The notes below the pieces were generated by a model. That model had not been told where the DNA came from. It searched no databases and saw nothing but the letters and a program-made list of their open reading frames with translations. DNA of 64,000 bases from positions 88,225 to 152,224 of the forward strand of contig NZ_JACDTY010000016.1 in NCBI RefSeq assembly GCF_013520985.1, in the 5' to 3' direction. Below, one piece after another: positions 1-9,321 of this stretch; position 1 is the stretch's first letter, and each line of letters starts with the position of its first letter. The DNA is from Mesorhizobium neociceri. GTDB lineage: Bacteria > Pseudomonadota > Alphaproteobacteria > Rhizobiales > Rhizobiaceae. The position numbers and the translations under genes are program-made.

Positions 1-1550
1 AACATGTCGCGCACGGCCGTGCGTTCGGCCTCGATGCCGGCGAGCCGCATTTCGAGCTCCAGCCGCCCGGCCTCGCGGGCCTCGGCCCGGGCTTCATCGG
101 CCTCGTCGGAGGTGGCGATGCGGCGCCGATAGCCGGCGACGATGTTTTCGGCGGCGGCAAGCCGAGCGCCGGGCACCTCGCCTTGGTCGTCGTCGCTGGC
201 GCCCGCCATGCTCTCGATGCGGGCGATCGCCGCCTTGGCGGCGCCCACACGGGCCAGACGCTCCTCGATGGCGCCCTCATCCTCACCCGGTTCCACCAGC
301 CCGCGCGCTATCTTCGGCAGCGCCACACTGGCGATCGCCAGCGAGCAGATAATGACGCCGGCGGCGAGGAAGATCACGAGGTCGCGCGCAGGAAAGGGTG
401 AGCCATCCGGCATGGCAAGCGGCAGCGACAGGATGCCAGCCAGCGTGATCGCGCCGCGCACGCCGGCCACCGAGCCGGCAAGCCGCACGCGCATGCCGAA
501 CGGCTCGGCCTTGCGCTTGCCCAGCCGCGCCTTGATGCCCGCCGCGATATCGCCGACCCAGATCCAGAGGAAGCGCAGCGCAATCAGGCAGAGCGTCAGC
601 GCAATCACCGTCGCGATCGGCTGGAGGATCGGGTAGTGGCCGGTAAGTTCGGGCGGTACGCGGCGAATGATGTCGGGCAGTTGCAGGCCGAGCACGATGA
701 ACAGCGCGCCGTTGTAGGTAAAGGACAAAGTGCTCCACAGCGATATCGTCTGTATGCGGGCCGAAACGCCGAGGAAGCGAAACACGCCGGAGCCGCCGGT
801 CAAAAGCCCGGCGGTAACCGCCGCCAGAATGCCCGAGGCATGCAGATGCTCGGCGATGAGATAGGCAATGAACGGCAGCAACACCATGACCAAAACCTGC
901 ACCTCGGCCGGCACGCCGCCGATGCGGTTCAACAACTGCAGCAACCTGGCGGCGATGAACAAGGCCGCTACCCCGGCCAGAATGCCGATCGCGACGGCAT
1001 AGAGGAACGACAGCGACGCATTGGCGAAGGAAAAGCTGCCGGTCAATGCAGCCGCGACGGCGAAGCGGAACATGACCAGGCCCGATGCGTCGTTGAGCAG
1101 CGCCTCGCCTTCCAGAATATGCATCAGCCGCGCCGGCACCAGGTTTTTGTCGACGATCGAGGAGACGGCCACCGCATCGGTCGGCGACAGGACAGCGGCA
1201 AGTGCAAAGGCGACGACCAGGGGAACGCTCGGCACCAGCCAGTGCAAGGCATAGCCGAAGCCGACAATGGTGAAGAAGACCAGCCCGATGGCAAGGTCGA
1301 GGATCGGTCCGCGCAGCGCTATCAGCTCACGCTTGGGCGCGCCGTAGGCGTCGCCGAACAACAGCGGCGGGATGAACACCAGCAGGAACAGTTCGGGGTC
1401 GATCTCGACATGAATGCCCTTCACCGGCCAGGCGAGGGCTGCACCGATGGCAATCTGCAGCACCGGCAGTGGCACTCGCACCAGCCGCACCAGTGCACCG
1501 GAAAGAGCGACGAAGACGAGCACGGTGAGGATGAAGACAGCGACCTGCAT
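1..1550 (-). CDS. Na+/H+ antiporter, CPA1/NhaP type (3' end cut by window)
   Basis: Secondary transporter expected to exchange Na+ (or K+) for H+ at the inner membrane. The frame is open from the ATG at 1550 to the window edge, about 516 codons. The N-terminal two thirds is a run of hydrophobic helices. It contains SPTDAVAV (about residues 122-129) and EGEALLNDASG (about 147-157); the paired Asp residues here are the ion-binding signature of CPA1 exchangers. The end that is visible is charged and Glu/Arg-rich, like the cytoplasmic tail of this family, so little is probably missing. The first gene to its right on the same strand is the L,D-transpeptidase, about 190 bp away. Family is certain; the transported ion is not. 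Confidence 0.93.
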   Translation of the reverse strand, partial: MQVAVFILTVLVFVALSGALVRLVRVPLPVLQIAIGAALAWPVKGIHVEIDPELFLLVFIPPLLFGDAYGAPKRELIALRGPILDLAIGLVFFTIVGFGYALHWLVPSVPLVVAFALAAVLSPTDAVAVSSIVDKNLVPARLMHILEGEALLNDASGLVMFRFAVAAALTGSFSFANASLSFLYAVAIGILAGVAALFIAARLLQLLNRIGGVPAEVQVLVMVLLPFIAYLIAEHLHASGILAAVTAGLLTGGSGVFRFLGVSARIQTISLWSTLSFTYNGALFIVLGLQLPDIIRRVPPELTGHYPILQPIATVIALTLCLIALRFLWIWVGDIAAGIKARLGKRKAEPFGMRVRLAGSVAGVRGAITLAGILSLPLAMPDGSPFPARDLVIFLAAGVIICSLAIASVALPKIARGLVEPGEDEGAIEERLARVGAAKAAIARIESMAGASDDDQGEVPGARLAAAENIVAGYRRRIATSDEADEARAEAREAGRLELEMRLAGIEAERTAVRDM

Positions 1551-1737
1551 GGCACGATTCCGGCTGTTTTTCGGACCATGCGAAATTGCCGTCGATCCGT
1601 CCAGCCGCGGGCGGCGATCAGGCGCCCAAGCGGTGGCGAGGCTGGTGAACCAGCGGCTCATATAGGCGGAGACCAGTCAGGGCGGCGAAACAAAAAGGCC
1701 GCCTTACCGGCGGTCTTTCGTTAATTATATCAAGTAC

Positions 1738-2991
1738 TTACAGCGAAGATGTGATCTGCAGTTCGCTGGCGCCATCGAGTGCGTAAACATCGTCGCGGAA
1801 CTGCACAACGCCCGGACCCGTCGACCATGCCGACAGATAGAGGAAGTGGACCGGCACCGGGTTGACGACCTGCACAGGCGTGTTCTCGCCGGTCTTGATG
1901 GTCGCCTCGAAATGCTGGCGGTCCCAACCGGGGGTGTCGCGCAGGATCCAGGTGACGAGATCGCGCACGTTCTGGACGCGCACGCAGCCCGAGGAATCGA
2001 AGCGCATCATCTTGCCGAACAGGCTCTGCTGCGGCGTGTCGTGCATGTAGACGCCGTCCGGGCTCGGGAAATTGATCTTGACCGAGGCCATGGCATTGCC
2101 GGAGCCCGGATCCTGGCGGAAGCGGTACTTTTCGGCATCGTCCGTCGACCAGTCGACATTCATCGGGTCGACTTCGCTGCCATCAGGCGCGAACAGGCGA
2201 ATATGGCTGTCCTTGAGATAGTCGGGGTTCTTCCGCATCAGCGGAATGATGTCCTTGCGCACGATCGAGACCGGAGCGTTCCAGTATGGATTGACGATGA
2301 TCTCGTTGATCTTGGAATTGACCACCGGAGTCTGGCGGTCGATCTTGCCGACGATTGCGGTGTGGCGCAGCACGACGCGGTCGTTCTCGACCGCCTCGAT
2401 CTGTGCCGCCGGGATGTCGACCAGCACATAGCGACTGCCGAGCGTGCCGGCCTTTTCGCGAAGACGCTGGAGATTGGTCTCCAACTGGCCAAGCCGAATC
2501 TGCGCCGAAACGTTCATCGCGGCGTAGGTGTATTTGCCCATGGCGCCGTCGGCCGGCAGGCCGTGACGCGCCTGGAAGCGCTTGACCGCAGCGTCGACAT
2601 AGGAATCGAACGACGTCGAAATGCCGGCGCTCTGCGCCAGGTCGCCCGCAATCATCAGCCGCTTGCGCAGCGGCACGACATCTGGATCGTCGACGCCAAG
2701 CTGCAGCTTCTTGGTCGCGGGAACCTCGCCCCAGCCGCCCTGGGCGACAATGTTCTGATACTGCGCCACTGCCTGTTCGGTAAAGGCGACCGTCTGCAGG
2801 CTGAAGATCGGAAGCGTCGAGGCGACCTTGCCGCCCTCACTAGCGCGGGCGTCGAACTGGTCGTCCCAATTGCCGCGGGCCGAGGATTTCAGGATATCGT
2901 CGATGACGTCCTGCGCGCTGGCGGCATTGGCGACCATGGCGACGGCGAGCGCGGAGGCTCCGGAAAGGAAAAGGCGGCGGCTGGTTCTCAT
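1738..2991 (-). CDS. L,D-transpeptidase (LdtP/YcbB-like), TAT-exported
   Basis: Periplasmic enzyme expected to make 3-3 peptidoglycan cross-links or anchor proteins to the wall. The 417-residue product starts with TSRRLFLSG followed by a hydrophobic stretch and ANAASAQ, a twin-arginine signal peptide with a signal peptidase I site. A peptidoglycan-binding region follows (about residues 115-165, VKRFQARHGLPADGAMG). The C-terminal YkuD domain carries the catalytic His in HDTPQ and the nucleophile Cys in SSGCVRV. An upstream ATG at 3006 is in frame, but the ATG at 2991 has GGAA five bases ahead and begins directly at the signal peptide. The LdtR-type regulator at 5236-5751 probably controls it, as in Liberibacter and Sinorhizobium, where the genes are close neighbours. 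Confidence 0.92.
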   Translation of the reverse strand: MRTSRRLFLSGASALAVAMVANAASAQDVIDDILKSSARGNWDDQFDARASEGGKVASTLPIFSLQTVAFTEQAVAQYQNIVAQGGWGEVPATKKLQLGVDDPDVVPLRKRLMIAGDLAQSAGISTSFDSYVDAAVKRFQARHGLPADGAMGKYTYAAMNVSAQIRLGQLETNLQRLREKAGTLGSRYVLVDIPAAQIEAVENDRVVLRHTAIVGKIDRQTPVVNSKINEIIVNPYWNAPVSIVRKDIIPLMRKNPDYLKDSHIRLFAPDGSEVDPMNVDWSTDDAEKYRFRQDPGSGNAMASVKINFPSPDGVYMHDTPQQSLFGKMMRFDSSGCVRVQNVRDLVTWILRDTPGWDRQHFEATIKTGENTPVQVVNPVPVHFLYLSAWSTGPGVVQFRDDVYALDGASELQITSSL

Positions 2992-3084
2992 CGACGTTCC
3001 AGACATTCTTGTAGCACTTGGCTTGTAGCGTTTGGCGCGTAGCGTTCGGCTACTTGCACGATCATTGGACGATATCGCCCGCAC

Positions 3085-3411
3085 TCTAAAGTTGGCACTG
3101 TTAACAATTAGCCAACCATGACCTGCATCACTTAGCCGTGAAAACGCGCGGGGGCGATGCGAGTTCGGGTGACCACTTGCCTTGTGAGGCTTTCACTGCA
3201 GCATCTCCCGCATCATCGCTTTCACCGGGAATATGGCGGCAACGTGGCTGTCGGTAGAATTTGGATTGGCCGGAGTGACGAAAAGGAAGGGCCGGTGCTT
3301 TTCGGCACCGGCATGTGGCTGGCTTGTTCCCGCATCCTTTGCCGTCGGTGAGTGATGGATAGTTGTACACCGCGACGATAGCCTTGCGGTCTGTTCTCTG
3401 GGGATGGGTAT
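3085..3411. other. Intergenic region between ldtP-like gene and HEPN gene
   Basis: About 420 bp separate the two divergent genes. The left part is the promoter region of the L,D-transpeptidase. A stem-loop at 3291-3312 (GCCGGTGC / GCACCGGC, 6-nt loop) is followed on the minus strand by a C/T-rich tract and could be a terminator. I see no supported gene here. Confidence 0.5.
3291..3312 (-). terminator. Stem-loop, possible minus-strand terminator
   Basis: Perfect 8-bp stem GCCGGTGC (3291-3298) and GCACCGGC (3305-3312). Read on the minus strand it is followed by CCCTTCCTTTTCG, a pyrimidine-rich but imperfect T tract. No minus-strand gene ends here now, so it may be a relic of the arrangement before the HEPN gene arrived. 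Confidence 0.4.
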
Positions 3412-4719
3412 ATGGAAAAGCTAATCACCGACCTTTTGGCCGACGCTTTCAAGCGCCTTGGCGAGATTGGCGTACCGGTCGCATGGTCAATCGGCGACAT
3501 CGACGTGATGCCAGGGATCAACCAGAAAAGCTACACGCAAATCAGTACTCCGAATCTGCAAAGGGTTCTCTACAAGACCGAAGAGTTTCCACCCTTTGTC
3601 GCTTTCGCCAACGCTCTCCGGCAACAGGAAGCATATGCCGCCCTCTTTGCAGAGACGCCGGCGGATAACGAAAAAGCCTTACTCGATCCCATCTACATCG
3701 CTCACGAAGTCCTGCGCAGCCATATGGAAGCGCACCCCTTGCGAGCGATAAGTCCAGAGCTAACGACCCAAATCTCCGCTAATCTCGCTGACTGCATCAA
3801 CCGCAAGGTCTTCATGGTACGAGGCTGGAGCCCGCTGGCTGGCTTTAACTCGACACAGCCCGAAATCGACTGCGGCAATGGCATGATTATACGCCGATAC
3901 AGTGAAGTTGATGCCTATCGAATAGGCAAGGTTTTCGAAGACGGCGGCCCCTTCGACATGTTCAACATTTGGCCATATGCCCTTGAGTGGAACAAGGAGC
4001 ATTCGTTCGTAGGTGAGAAACCCGATACAGGCTCTTGGCAAAACAAGATCTATCCAACCGTCCGGGCTTTGCGGGTTCTGGCTCCCGGAAAGGTAGCTAT
4101 CCCTTTCACCAAGATAATCCGCGCTGGACCGGGTCGTTTATCGTCGCACGGTGGTGGAAGCTCGCCATGGTCCACCCCCTTCATTTCTGAGACTAACTAC
4201 AACCTAGCTGAAGCCGACTACAGCGCATTGCGCGATCTTATCGAGGAGGTTGCTCGCACCGACCTGCCAAACCCCGTCAGAATCGCGCTCGACAGGGTTT
4301 ACACGGCTGTCGAGCGCTCTGGATTGGAGGACGAGTTCATCGACCACATCGTCGCCCTCGAGGCGATGTACGGTGACAATTTGGGCGGATTGCCCGGCGG
4401 CCTGTCTCACAAGATCGGTGTGAGGCTGGCAATGTTCCTCTACAGCACGGCCGCCCAACGCCACACCGCCTTTCGACAGATGCTAGCCGCGTTAAGTGCG
4501 CGAGGCGGCATCGTTCACGGCTCAATGACCATCGCAAACTTGAAGCCCAAACCAAGAGCAGCAGTCGAATGGGCTGGCGATGCCGCACGAGCGTCAGTCC
4601 GCAAGGCCCTGCTGGAAGATGTTAAGTTCGAGAAGGATTACTTCGAGCACCTGATATTTTCTGCAAAGATACCAGCGCCGAGAACGAAGAAAGCCGCCAA
4701 GCCTAAGGTGGCGGCTTAA
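3412..4719 (+). CDS. ApeA-like HEPN domain protein, accessory, putative defence nuclease
   Basis: The 435-residue protein has no signal peptide or membrane segment. The C-terminal third (about residues 295-385) is helical, with a conserved LEAMYGDN region, RLAMFLYSTAAQRH, and SARGGIVHG, in which R364 and H369 form the R-x4-H motif of HEPN ribonucleases. This matches the ApeA-like HEPN group, some members of which act in anti-phage defence. The N-terminal 280 residues are not recognised. Base composition is visibly lower in GC than its neighbours, and the gene stands alone between ldtP and ldtR, suggesting horizontal gain. It ends in a good terminator. HEPN assignment is likely; an immune role is inference. 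Confidence 0.75.
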   Translation: MEKLITDLLADAFKRLGEIGVPVAWSIGDIDVMPGINQKSYTQISTPNLQRVLYKTEEFPPFVAFANALRQQEAYAALFAETPADNEKALLDPIYIAHEVLRSHMEAHPLRAISPELTTQISANLADCINRKVFMVRGWSPLAGFNSTQPEIDCGNGMIIRRYSEVDAYRIGKVFEDGGPFDMFNIWPYALEWNKEHSFVGEKPDTGSWQNKIYPTVRALRVLAPGKVAIPFTKIIRAGPGRLSSHGGGSSPWSTPFISETNYNLAEADYSALRDLIEEVARTDLPNPVRIALDRVYTAVERSGLEDEFIDHIVALEAMYGDNLGGLPGGLSHKIGVRLAMFLYSTAAQRHTAFRQMLAALSARGGIVHGSMTIANLKPKPRAAVEWAGDAARASVRKALLEDVKFEKDYFEHLIFSAKIPAPRTKKAAKPKVAA

Positions 4720-4733
4720 AAGCCATATCGAAA

Positions 4734-4759
4734 AAGGCCCCAGCGCAAGCCGGGGCCTT
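4734..4759 (+). terminator. Rho-independent terminator of the HEPN gene
   Basis: Perfect stem AAGGCCCC (4734-4741) / GGGGCCTT (4752-4759), 10-nt loop, lying 15 bp after the stop codon. A-rich sequence on the left and TTAAAA on the right make it potentially bidirectional. A second hairpin (AAGCCGCC / GGCGGCTT, about 4691-4717) overlaps the last codons. Confidence 0.75.
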
Positions 4760-4854
4760 AAAATTGGTGTGGGGGGACGGACTTTAGCCGTCCTCGCGGC
4801 GCTCTCAGCCGACCTTTGGGCAGTTTCCAGATTCTTGTTGGATGGCGTGGTCGC

Positions 4855-5022
4855 TCACCTTTGCAGGCCCCACAGTACCGCGAGCGTCTCCATACCAGTT
4901 TTGAACGTTGCTTTCATGTAAGCCTCCGTGAGCAAATCGAGATTGAAAACCCAATCAACGCAGAGCCAAAAGGCGAACAACCACGCCCCAACATCTCCAA
5001 TGGTAATACCCAGGGTCGTCAT
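4855..5022 (-). CDS. Possible small membrane protein (55 aa)
   Basis: Short frame with an ATG at 5022 preceded by AGGG at plausible distance. Its product is Trp/Leu-rich with one hydrophobic segment near the N-terminus (GDVGAWLFAFWLCVDWVF). No family is recognised. It sits in the low-GC interval between the HEPN gene and ldtR and points the same way as ldtR. It may be chance, since AT-richer DNA and hydrophobic codons can produce such frames; an in-frame extension to 5067 is also open. Confidence 0.3.
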   Translation of the reverse strand: MTTLGITIGDVGAWLFAFWLCVDWVFNLDLLTEAYMKATFKTGMETLAVLWGLQR

Positions 5023-5142
5023 TGCTGAGCCCTGAATTCCCGTCAACCAAATATGGTAAGTTGCCATTCTTTACACAAGCACCACTATGGCCGCAAAGTG
5101 GTTTTGGGTTGAATTTGGACCCGCTGGCTTCATGCAAAGAAA

Positions 5143-5171
5143 AAGGACCGGTGCCCCTGGCGCCGGTCCTT
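5143..5171 (-). terminator. Rho-independent terminator of ldtR
   Basis: Stem of 13 bp with one G-T type mismatch (left arm begins AAGGACCGG, right arm ends CCGGTCCTT). On the minus strand it is followed by a TTTTTCTTT tract. It lies 65 bp past the ldtR stop codon. Confidence 0.8.
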
Positions 5172-5235
5172 GATTTCCTTCTTCCCCGGCCGCGCTTCTT
5201 TTTGGCGCGGCTCCGATTTTGCTGCCCGGGATGCC

Positions 5236-5751
5236 TTACATCCGATAGGCGATGGTGTCGTTCCAGAAGCGATCCAGGCGCTGCAGCGCGCGGTTCATCT
5301 GCTTGAACTCTTCGCTGTTGATGCCGCCGACCTGTTCGATCGAGCCGACATGGCGCTCATAGAGGCCGGCGACGACGTCGGCCACTTCATTGCCCTTGGG
5401 CGTCAGCGAAACACGGACCGAACGGCGGTCGATGCGCGAGCGCTGGTGGTTGATGAAGCCGAGATCGACCAGCTTCTTCAGATTGTAGGAGACGTTCGAG
5501 CCGAGATAGTAGCCACGCGAGCGCAGTTCGCCGGCGGTCAGCTCGGAGTTGCCGATGTTGAACAGAAGCAACGCCTGGATGGCGTTGATGTCGGAGCGGC
5601 CGTTGCGGTCGAACTCGTCCTTGATCACGTCAAGCAGACGGCGATGCAGACGCTCCACCAGCTGCAGCGATTCCATGTAAAGCGAACGGATTGCCTCGCG
5701 GCGATCGTCGGATACGTTGGCGGTCTTCGCCGCCGGACGCGAATTGATCAT
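5236..5751 (-). CDS. ldtR: MarR-family regulator LdtR
   Basis: 171-residue winged-helix regulator. The DNA-binding part is seen in AIQALLLFNIG, LTAGELRSRGYYLGSNVSYNLKKLVDLGFI and the wing RSRIDRRSVRVSLT. LdtR homologues in Liberibacter and Sinorhizobium activate an L,D-transpeptidase gene and affect osmotic and cell-wall tolerance. The matching transpeptidase lies 2.2 kb away on the same strand, separated by the HEPN insertion. The ATG at 5751 is preceded by AGAGGC at good spacing; a longer frame to 5796 lacks such a site. It ends in a strong terminator, so it is probably monocistronic. The AT-rich 5800-5930 interval is its promoter region. Confidence 0.88.
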   Translation of the reverse strand: MINSRPAAKTANVSDDRREAIRSLYMESLQLVERLHRRLLDVIKDEFDRNGRSDINAIQALLLFNIGNSELTAGELRSRGYYLGSNVSYNLKKLVDLGFINHQRSRIDRRSVRVSLTPKGNEVADVVAGLYERHVGSIEQVGGINSEEFKQMNRALQRLDRFWNDTIAYRM

Positions 5752-5953
5752 TGTCTTTGCCTCTCGTTTGTCGCCTGGTGATTTTTTGTTTTTCACCTTG
5801 ATCGCGACACTATCGAATACTCATAAAATTCGACTTAAACGCTAGGGCTAACAAGAGCTTACCGGTAATAGGTTTCGGAAGACGCTTAACGAACGGTCAC
5901 CCGAGCAAGGATAATTAACCTAAAGATTTAGCCAACGGCGGCGGGGCGCCGTT

Positions 5954-6376
5954 TCAGGCGCGCGCGGGGCGCTTCTGCATCCAGATCACGACGCGAAAGA
6001 CGATGTAAAGCAGCGCCACGGCGGCATGCGAAAACAGGATCAACGGCCGGTGGCCGAACAGATCGGGAAAGCCGGCATACATGATGGTCTCGGTCACCGC
6101 GCAGATGAACCAGATCACCGGGCCCCAGGACGCCAGCATCCAGAGGCCCGCTGCGGCGAAGGGAAAGAACACGGCCAGCATCACCGCTGCGACCTGCCAG
6201 TGCACCGGCATCAGGTCGAAGCGCCAGAGCGCGCCGGGATAAAAGCCGATCAGCCGGATCCAGTACAGGATGCCGAACAACAGGCAGTAGCCGGCTATGA
6301 CGCGCTGGAACCAGGCGAAGATAATTTCGACGCCCGAGGGCTGCAGCACGATGCGCCGCGACGTGACCTCGCTCAC
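5954..6376 (-). CDS. Small inner-membrane protein (DUF6163-like)
   Basis: 140-residue protein with about four hydrophobic helices (FQRVIAGYCLLFGILYWI, WQVAAVMLAVFFPFAAAGLWML, WGPVIWFICAVTETIMYAG, ILFSHAAVALLYIVFRVVI). It resembles a small rhizobial membrane family without known function, which I believe is DUF6163. Its ATG overlaps the stop of the upstream hydrolase gene by 4 bp (ATGA), so the two are translationally coupled. No catalytic motif is visible. Confidence 0.75.
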   Translation of the reverse strand: MSEVTSRRIVLQPSGVEIIFAWFQRVIAGYCLLFGILYWIRLIGFYPGALWRFDLMPVHWQVAAVMLAVFFPFAAAGLWMLASWGPVIWFICAVTETIMYAGFPDLFGHRPLILFSHAAVALLYIVFRVVIWMQKRPARA

Positions 6377-7410
6377 AGATCGAGCTCCCGTTCGAGCGGC
6401 GCGAAATAGGCGTCGACCGAGGCTGCGTCGACCTCAGCCAGGCTTGCCGGCCGCCATTGCGGCGTCGAGCCCTTGTCGACGATGACGGCGCGGATGCCTT
6501 CGTAGAAGTCGTGACCGGCCAGCATGCGGTTGAGGATGCGGAACTCCATCTTCATGCAGGCTTCCATCGACAAAGTCAGACCGGCACTGATCTGGCGCCA
6601 GGCGACATTGAGGCTGGTCGGCGAGCGGGTGCGGATGGTGGCCAGCGTCTTGGCGGCGAATTCGTCGGCGCCGGACGCCCGTTCCAGGCTGGCAATGATA
6701 TCGGCAAGCGAGGGTTGGGCGAAATGGCGGGCTATGGCTTCCAGCACCGACTGGCCGGTCTCGCGCCTGGCCGGCACGAAAAAGCCGCGCAGCACCGATT
6801 CCGGATCGCCATTGGCGCAGAGCCGGTCGAGGATGGCTGCCTGGTCAGCAGCCTTGATGGTGTGCGTGGCCAGGCCCGACCACAGCGCGTCGCCATAGCG
6901 GACGCGGTTGCCGGTGAGCGCCAGATACATGCCAAAACTGCCGCCGAGGCCCGGCAGAAGATGGCTGCCGCCGACATCGGGGAAAAAGCCGATGCCGACT
7001 TCGGGCATTGCGAACTGCGCGTTCTCGGTCAGCACGCGCTGCGAGCCATGGAACGAGATGCCGACGCCGCCACCCATGACGATGCCGTCGATCAGCGCGA
7101 CATAGGGTTTTTTATAACTGTTGATGCGGGCGTTGAGCCGGTATTCATCGGCGAAGAAGTCGACCGGCGGCTTTCCCGCCCGCGCCTCGTAGACGTGCAT
7201 GATGTCGCCGCCGGCGGAAAACGCCCTGCCCTCGGCCTTGACGATGACAACATCGACGCCGGCATCGCGCTCAAAGGCGTCAAGCGCCTTCTCCAACGCC
7301 TTGATCATGCGATGCGTCAGCGCATTGAGCGCCTGCGGCCGCGTCAGCGTGACGACGCCTGCCTTGCCCAACCGTTCGAAGCGAATCTCGTCGCCGCCGC
7401 CAAAATCCAT
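6373..7410 (-). CDS. Enoyl-CoA hydratase/isomerase family, 3-hydroxyisobutyryl-CoA hydrolase-like
   Basis: 345 residues of the crotonase fold. AFSAGGDI and GIVMGGGVGISFHG form the two oxyanion-hole segments. MPEVGIGFFPDVGGSHLLPGL, with Glu and Asp in the active-site positions, is the hallmark of 3-hydroxyisobutyryl-CoA hydrolases of valine breakdown. The C-terminal extension (about residues 260-345) is also typical of that subgroup, which is longer than plain enoyl-CoA hydratases (about 260). It is the first gene of a two-gene operon with the small membrane protein. The exact acyl-CoA substrate cannot be told from sequence alone. Confidence 0.88.
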   Translation of the reverse strand: MDFGGGDEIRFERLGKAGVVTLTRPQALNALTHRMIKALEKALDAFERDAGVDVVIVKAEGRAFSAGGDIMHVYEARAGKPPVDFFADEYRLNARINSYKKPYVALIDGIVMGGGVGISFHGSQRVLTENAQFAMPEVGIGFFPDVGGSHLLPGLGGSFGMYLALTGNRVRYGDALWSGLATHTIKAADQAAILDRLCANGDPESVLRGFFVPARRETGQSVLEAIARHFAQPSLADIIASLERASGADEFAAKTLATIRTRSPTSLNVAWRQISAGLTLSMEACMKMEFRILNRMLAGHDFYEGIRAVIVDKGSTPQWRPASLAEVDAASVDAYFAPLERELDL

Positions 7411-7604
7411 CGTCAGAGATTCCCTCCCCGCGCCTGCGGGACTGAAGTGCTAAAGGTGGCGCATGGGTGCGTCAACCGGAAGCGGTCGGTTTGGATTTTG
7501 CAGTGGAACGCGACCGTGCTTTGCCCCAGGCAAAAATGCGGGCAAAATTCCCGGCGAAACACCATCTCAGCACCCAGTCGGTGTTGTGATCCAAGGACAA
7601 ACGC

Positions 7605-8105
7605 ATGACGCTTGAAACCGCGGCGCCGGGCTGGGAGATGCCGAAAAAGTTCGACCCGGACGATGTGCTCCGCCGCCCGCTGATGGCCAATCTGGCGACC
7701 GTGGCCGCGGACGGCGCGCCGCGTAACGCGCCGATGTGGTTCATCTGGGACGATGATGCGATCTGGCTGCTCGGTTCAACCGAGGCCAGCGCCGTCAAAC
7801 ATCTCGAACGCAACCCGCGCTGTGCGGTGGAGATCGTCCATTTCGACAATGAGGCCGGCATTCTCCTACATCTCGGCCTGCGCGGCGCCGCCACCATCGA
7901 GCCGATGGATCCGGAACGGTTCAAACGGCTGCTGCACAAATATCTCGGTCCGGAGCCGAACTGGAACCGCTGGTTCATCGACACAGTGGCCGACATCGAC
8001 CATCCGAACGGGCGCCTGATCCGGCTCGCACCGGAGAGCATTTTCACCAACAATGTATCATTCTTCAAAACCGGCCCCGAGCTGGCCTGGCCGCCGAAGG
8101 CGTAG
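7605..8105 (+). CDS. Pyridoxamine 5'-phosphate oxidase-fold protein
   Basis: 166-residue split-barrel flavin or haem-type binding protein. The N-terminal part (LMANLATVAADGAPRNAPMWF, then DDAIWLLGSTEASAVKHLERNPRCAVEIV) is the standard PPOX pattern: a small-residue strand, a substrate-side P/W turn and a K-x-x-N-x-x helix. The C-terminal part (LIRLAPESIFTNN) matches the terminal strand. Family members bind FMN, F420 or haem; the sequence does not settle which. It lies 112 bp ahead of hemB on the same strand. Confidence 0.82.
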   Translation: MTLETAAPGWEMPKKFDPDDVLRRPLMANLATVAADGAPRNAPMWFIWDDDAIWLLGSTEASAVKHLERNPRCAVEIVHFDNEAGILLHLGLRGAATIEPMDPERFKRLLHKYLGPEPNWNRWFIDTVADIDHPNGRLIRLAPESIFTNNVSFFKTGPELAWPPKA

Positions 8106-8146
8106 ACGGCGCTGGCACAATCGTGTCGCATTGGTCAGCGGCAGAA

Positions 8147-8198
8147 GCTCGTGGTAAAAGCCGCCTCAAATGGCGGCGGGGCTCGTGGTAAAAGCCGC
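8147..8198 (+). repeat. 18-bp direct repeat in the hemB leader
   Basis: The 18-mer GCTCGTGGTAAAAGCCGC occurs at 8147-8164 and again at 8181-8198, a 34-bp period, ending 20 bp before the hemB start codon. It could be a duplicated regulatory or RNA element, or a recent slippage duplication. Confidence 0.85.
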
Positions 8199-8217
8199 GC
8201 GATCCGGAGTTATGGCG

Positions 8218-9270
<1,053 letters not shown>

Positions 9271-9321
9271 TTGGTTCGACCAATGCCCGGCCGGTGTCGC
9301 GCCAGCCGTCTCCGACTGCGC

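Noticed and set aside
636..1724. 362-codon plus-strand open frame
   Set aside because: Antisense to the Na+/H+ antiporter, whose motifs are on the minus strand; product is a low-complexity Gln/His/Asp-rich chain.
4760..4850. Decayed tRNA or small RNA after the HEPN terminator
   Set aside because: The GGACGG/CCGTCC hairpin is short and no T-arm sequence or cloverleaf could be drawn.
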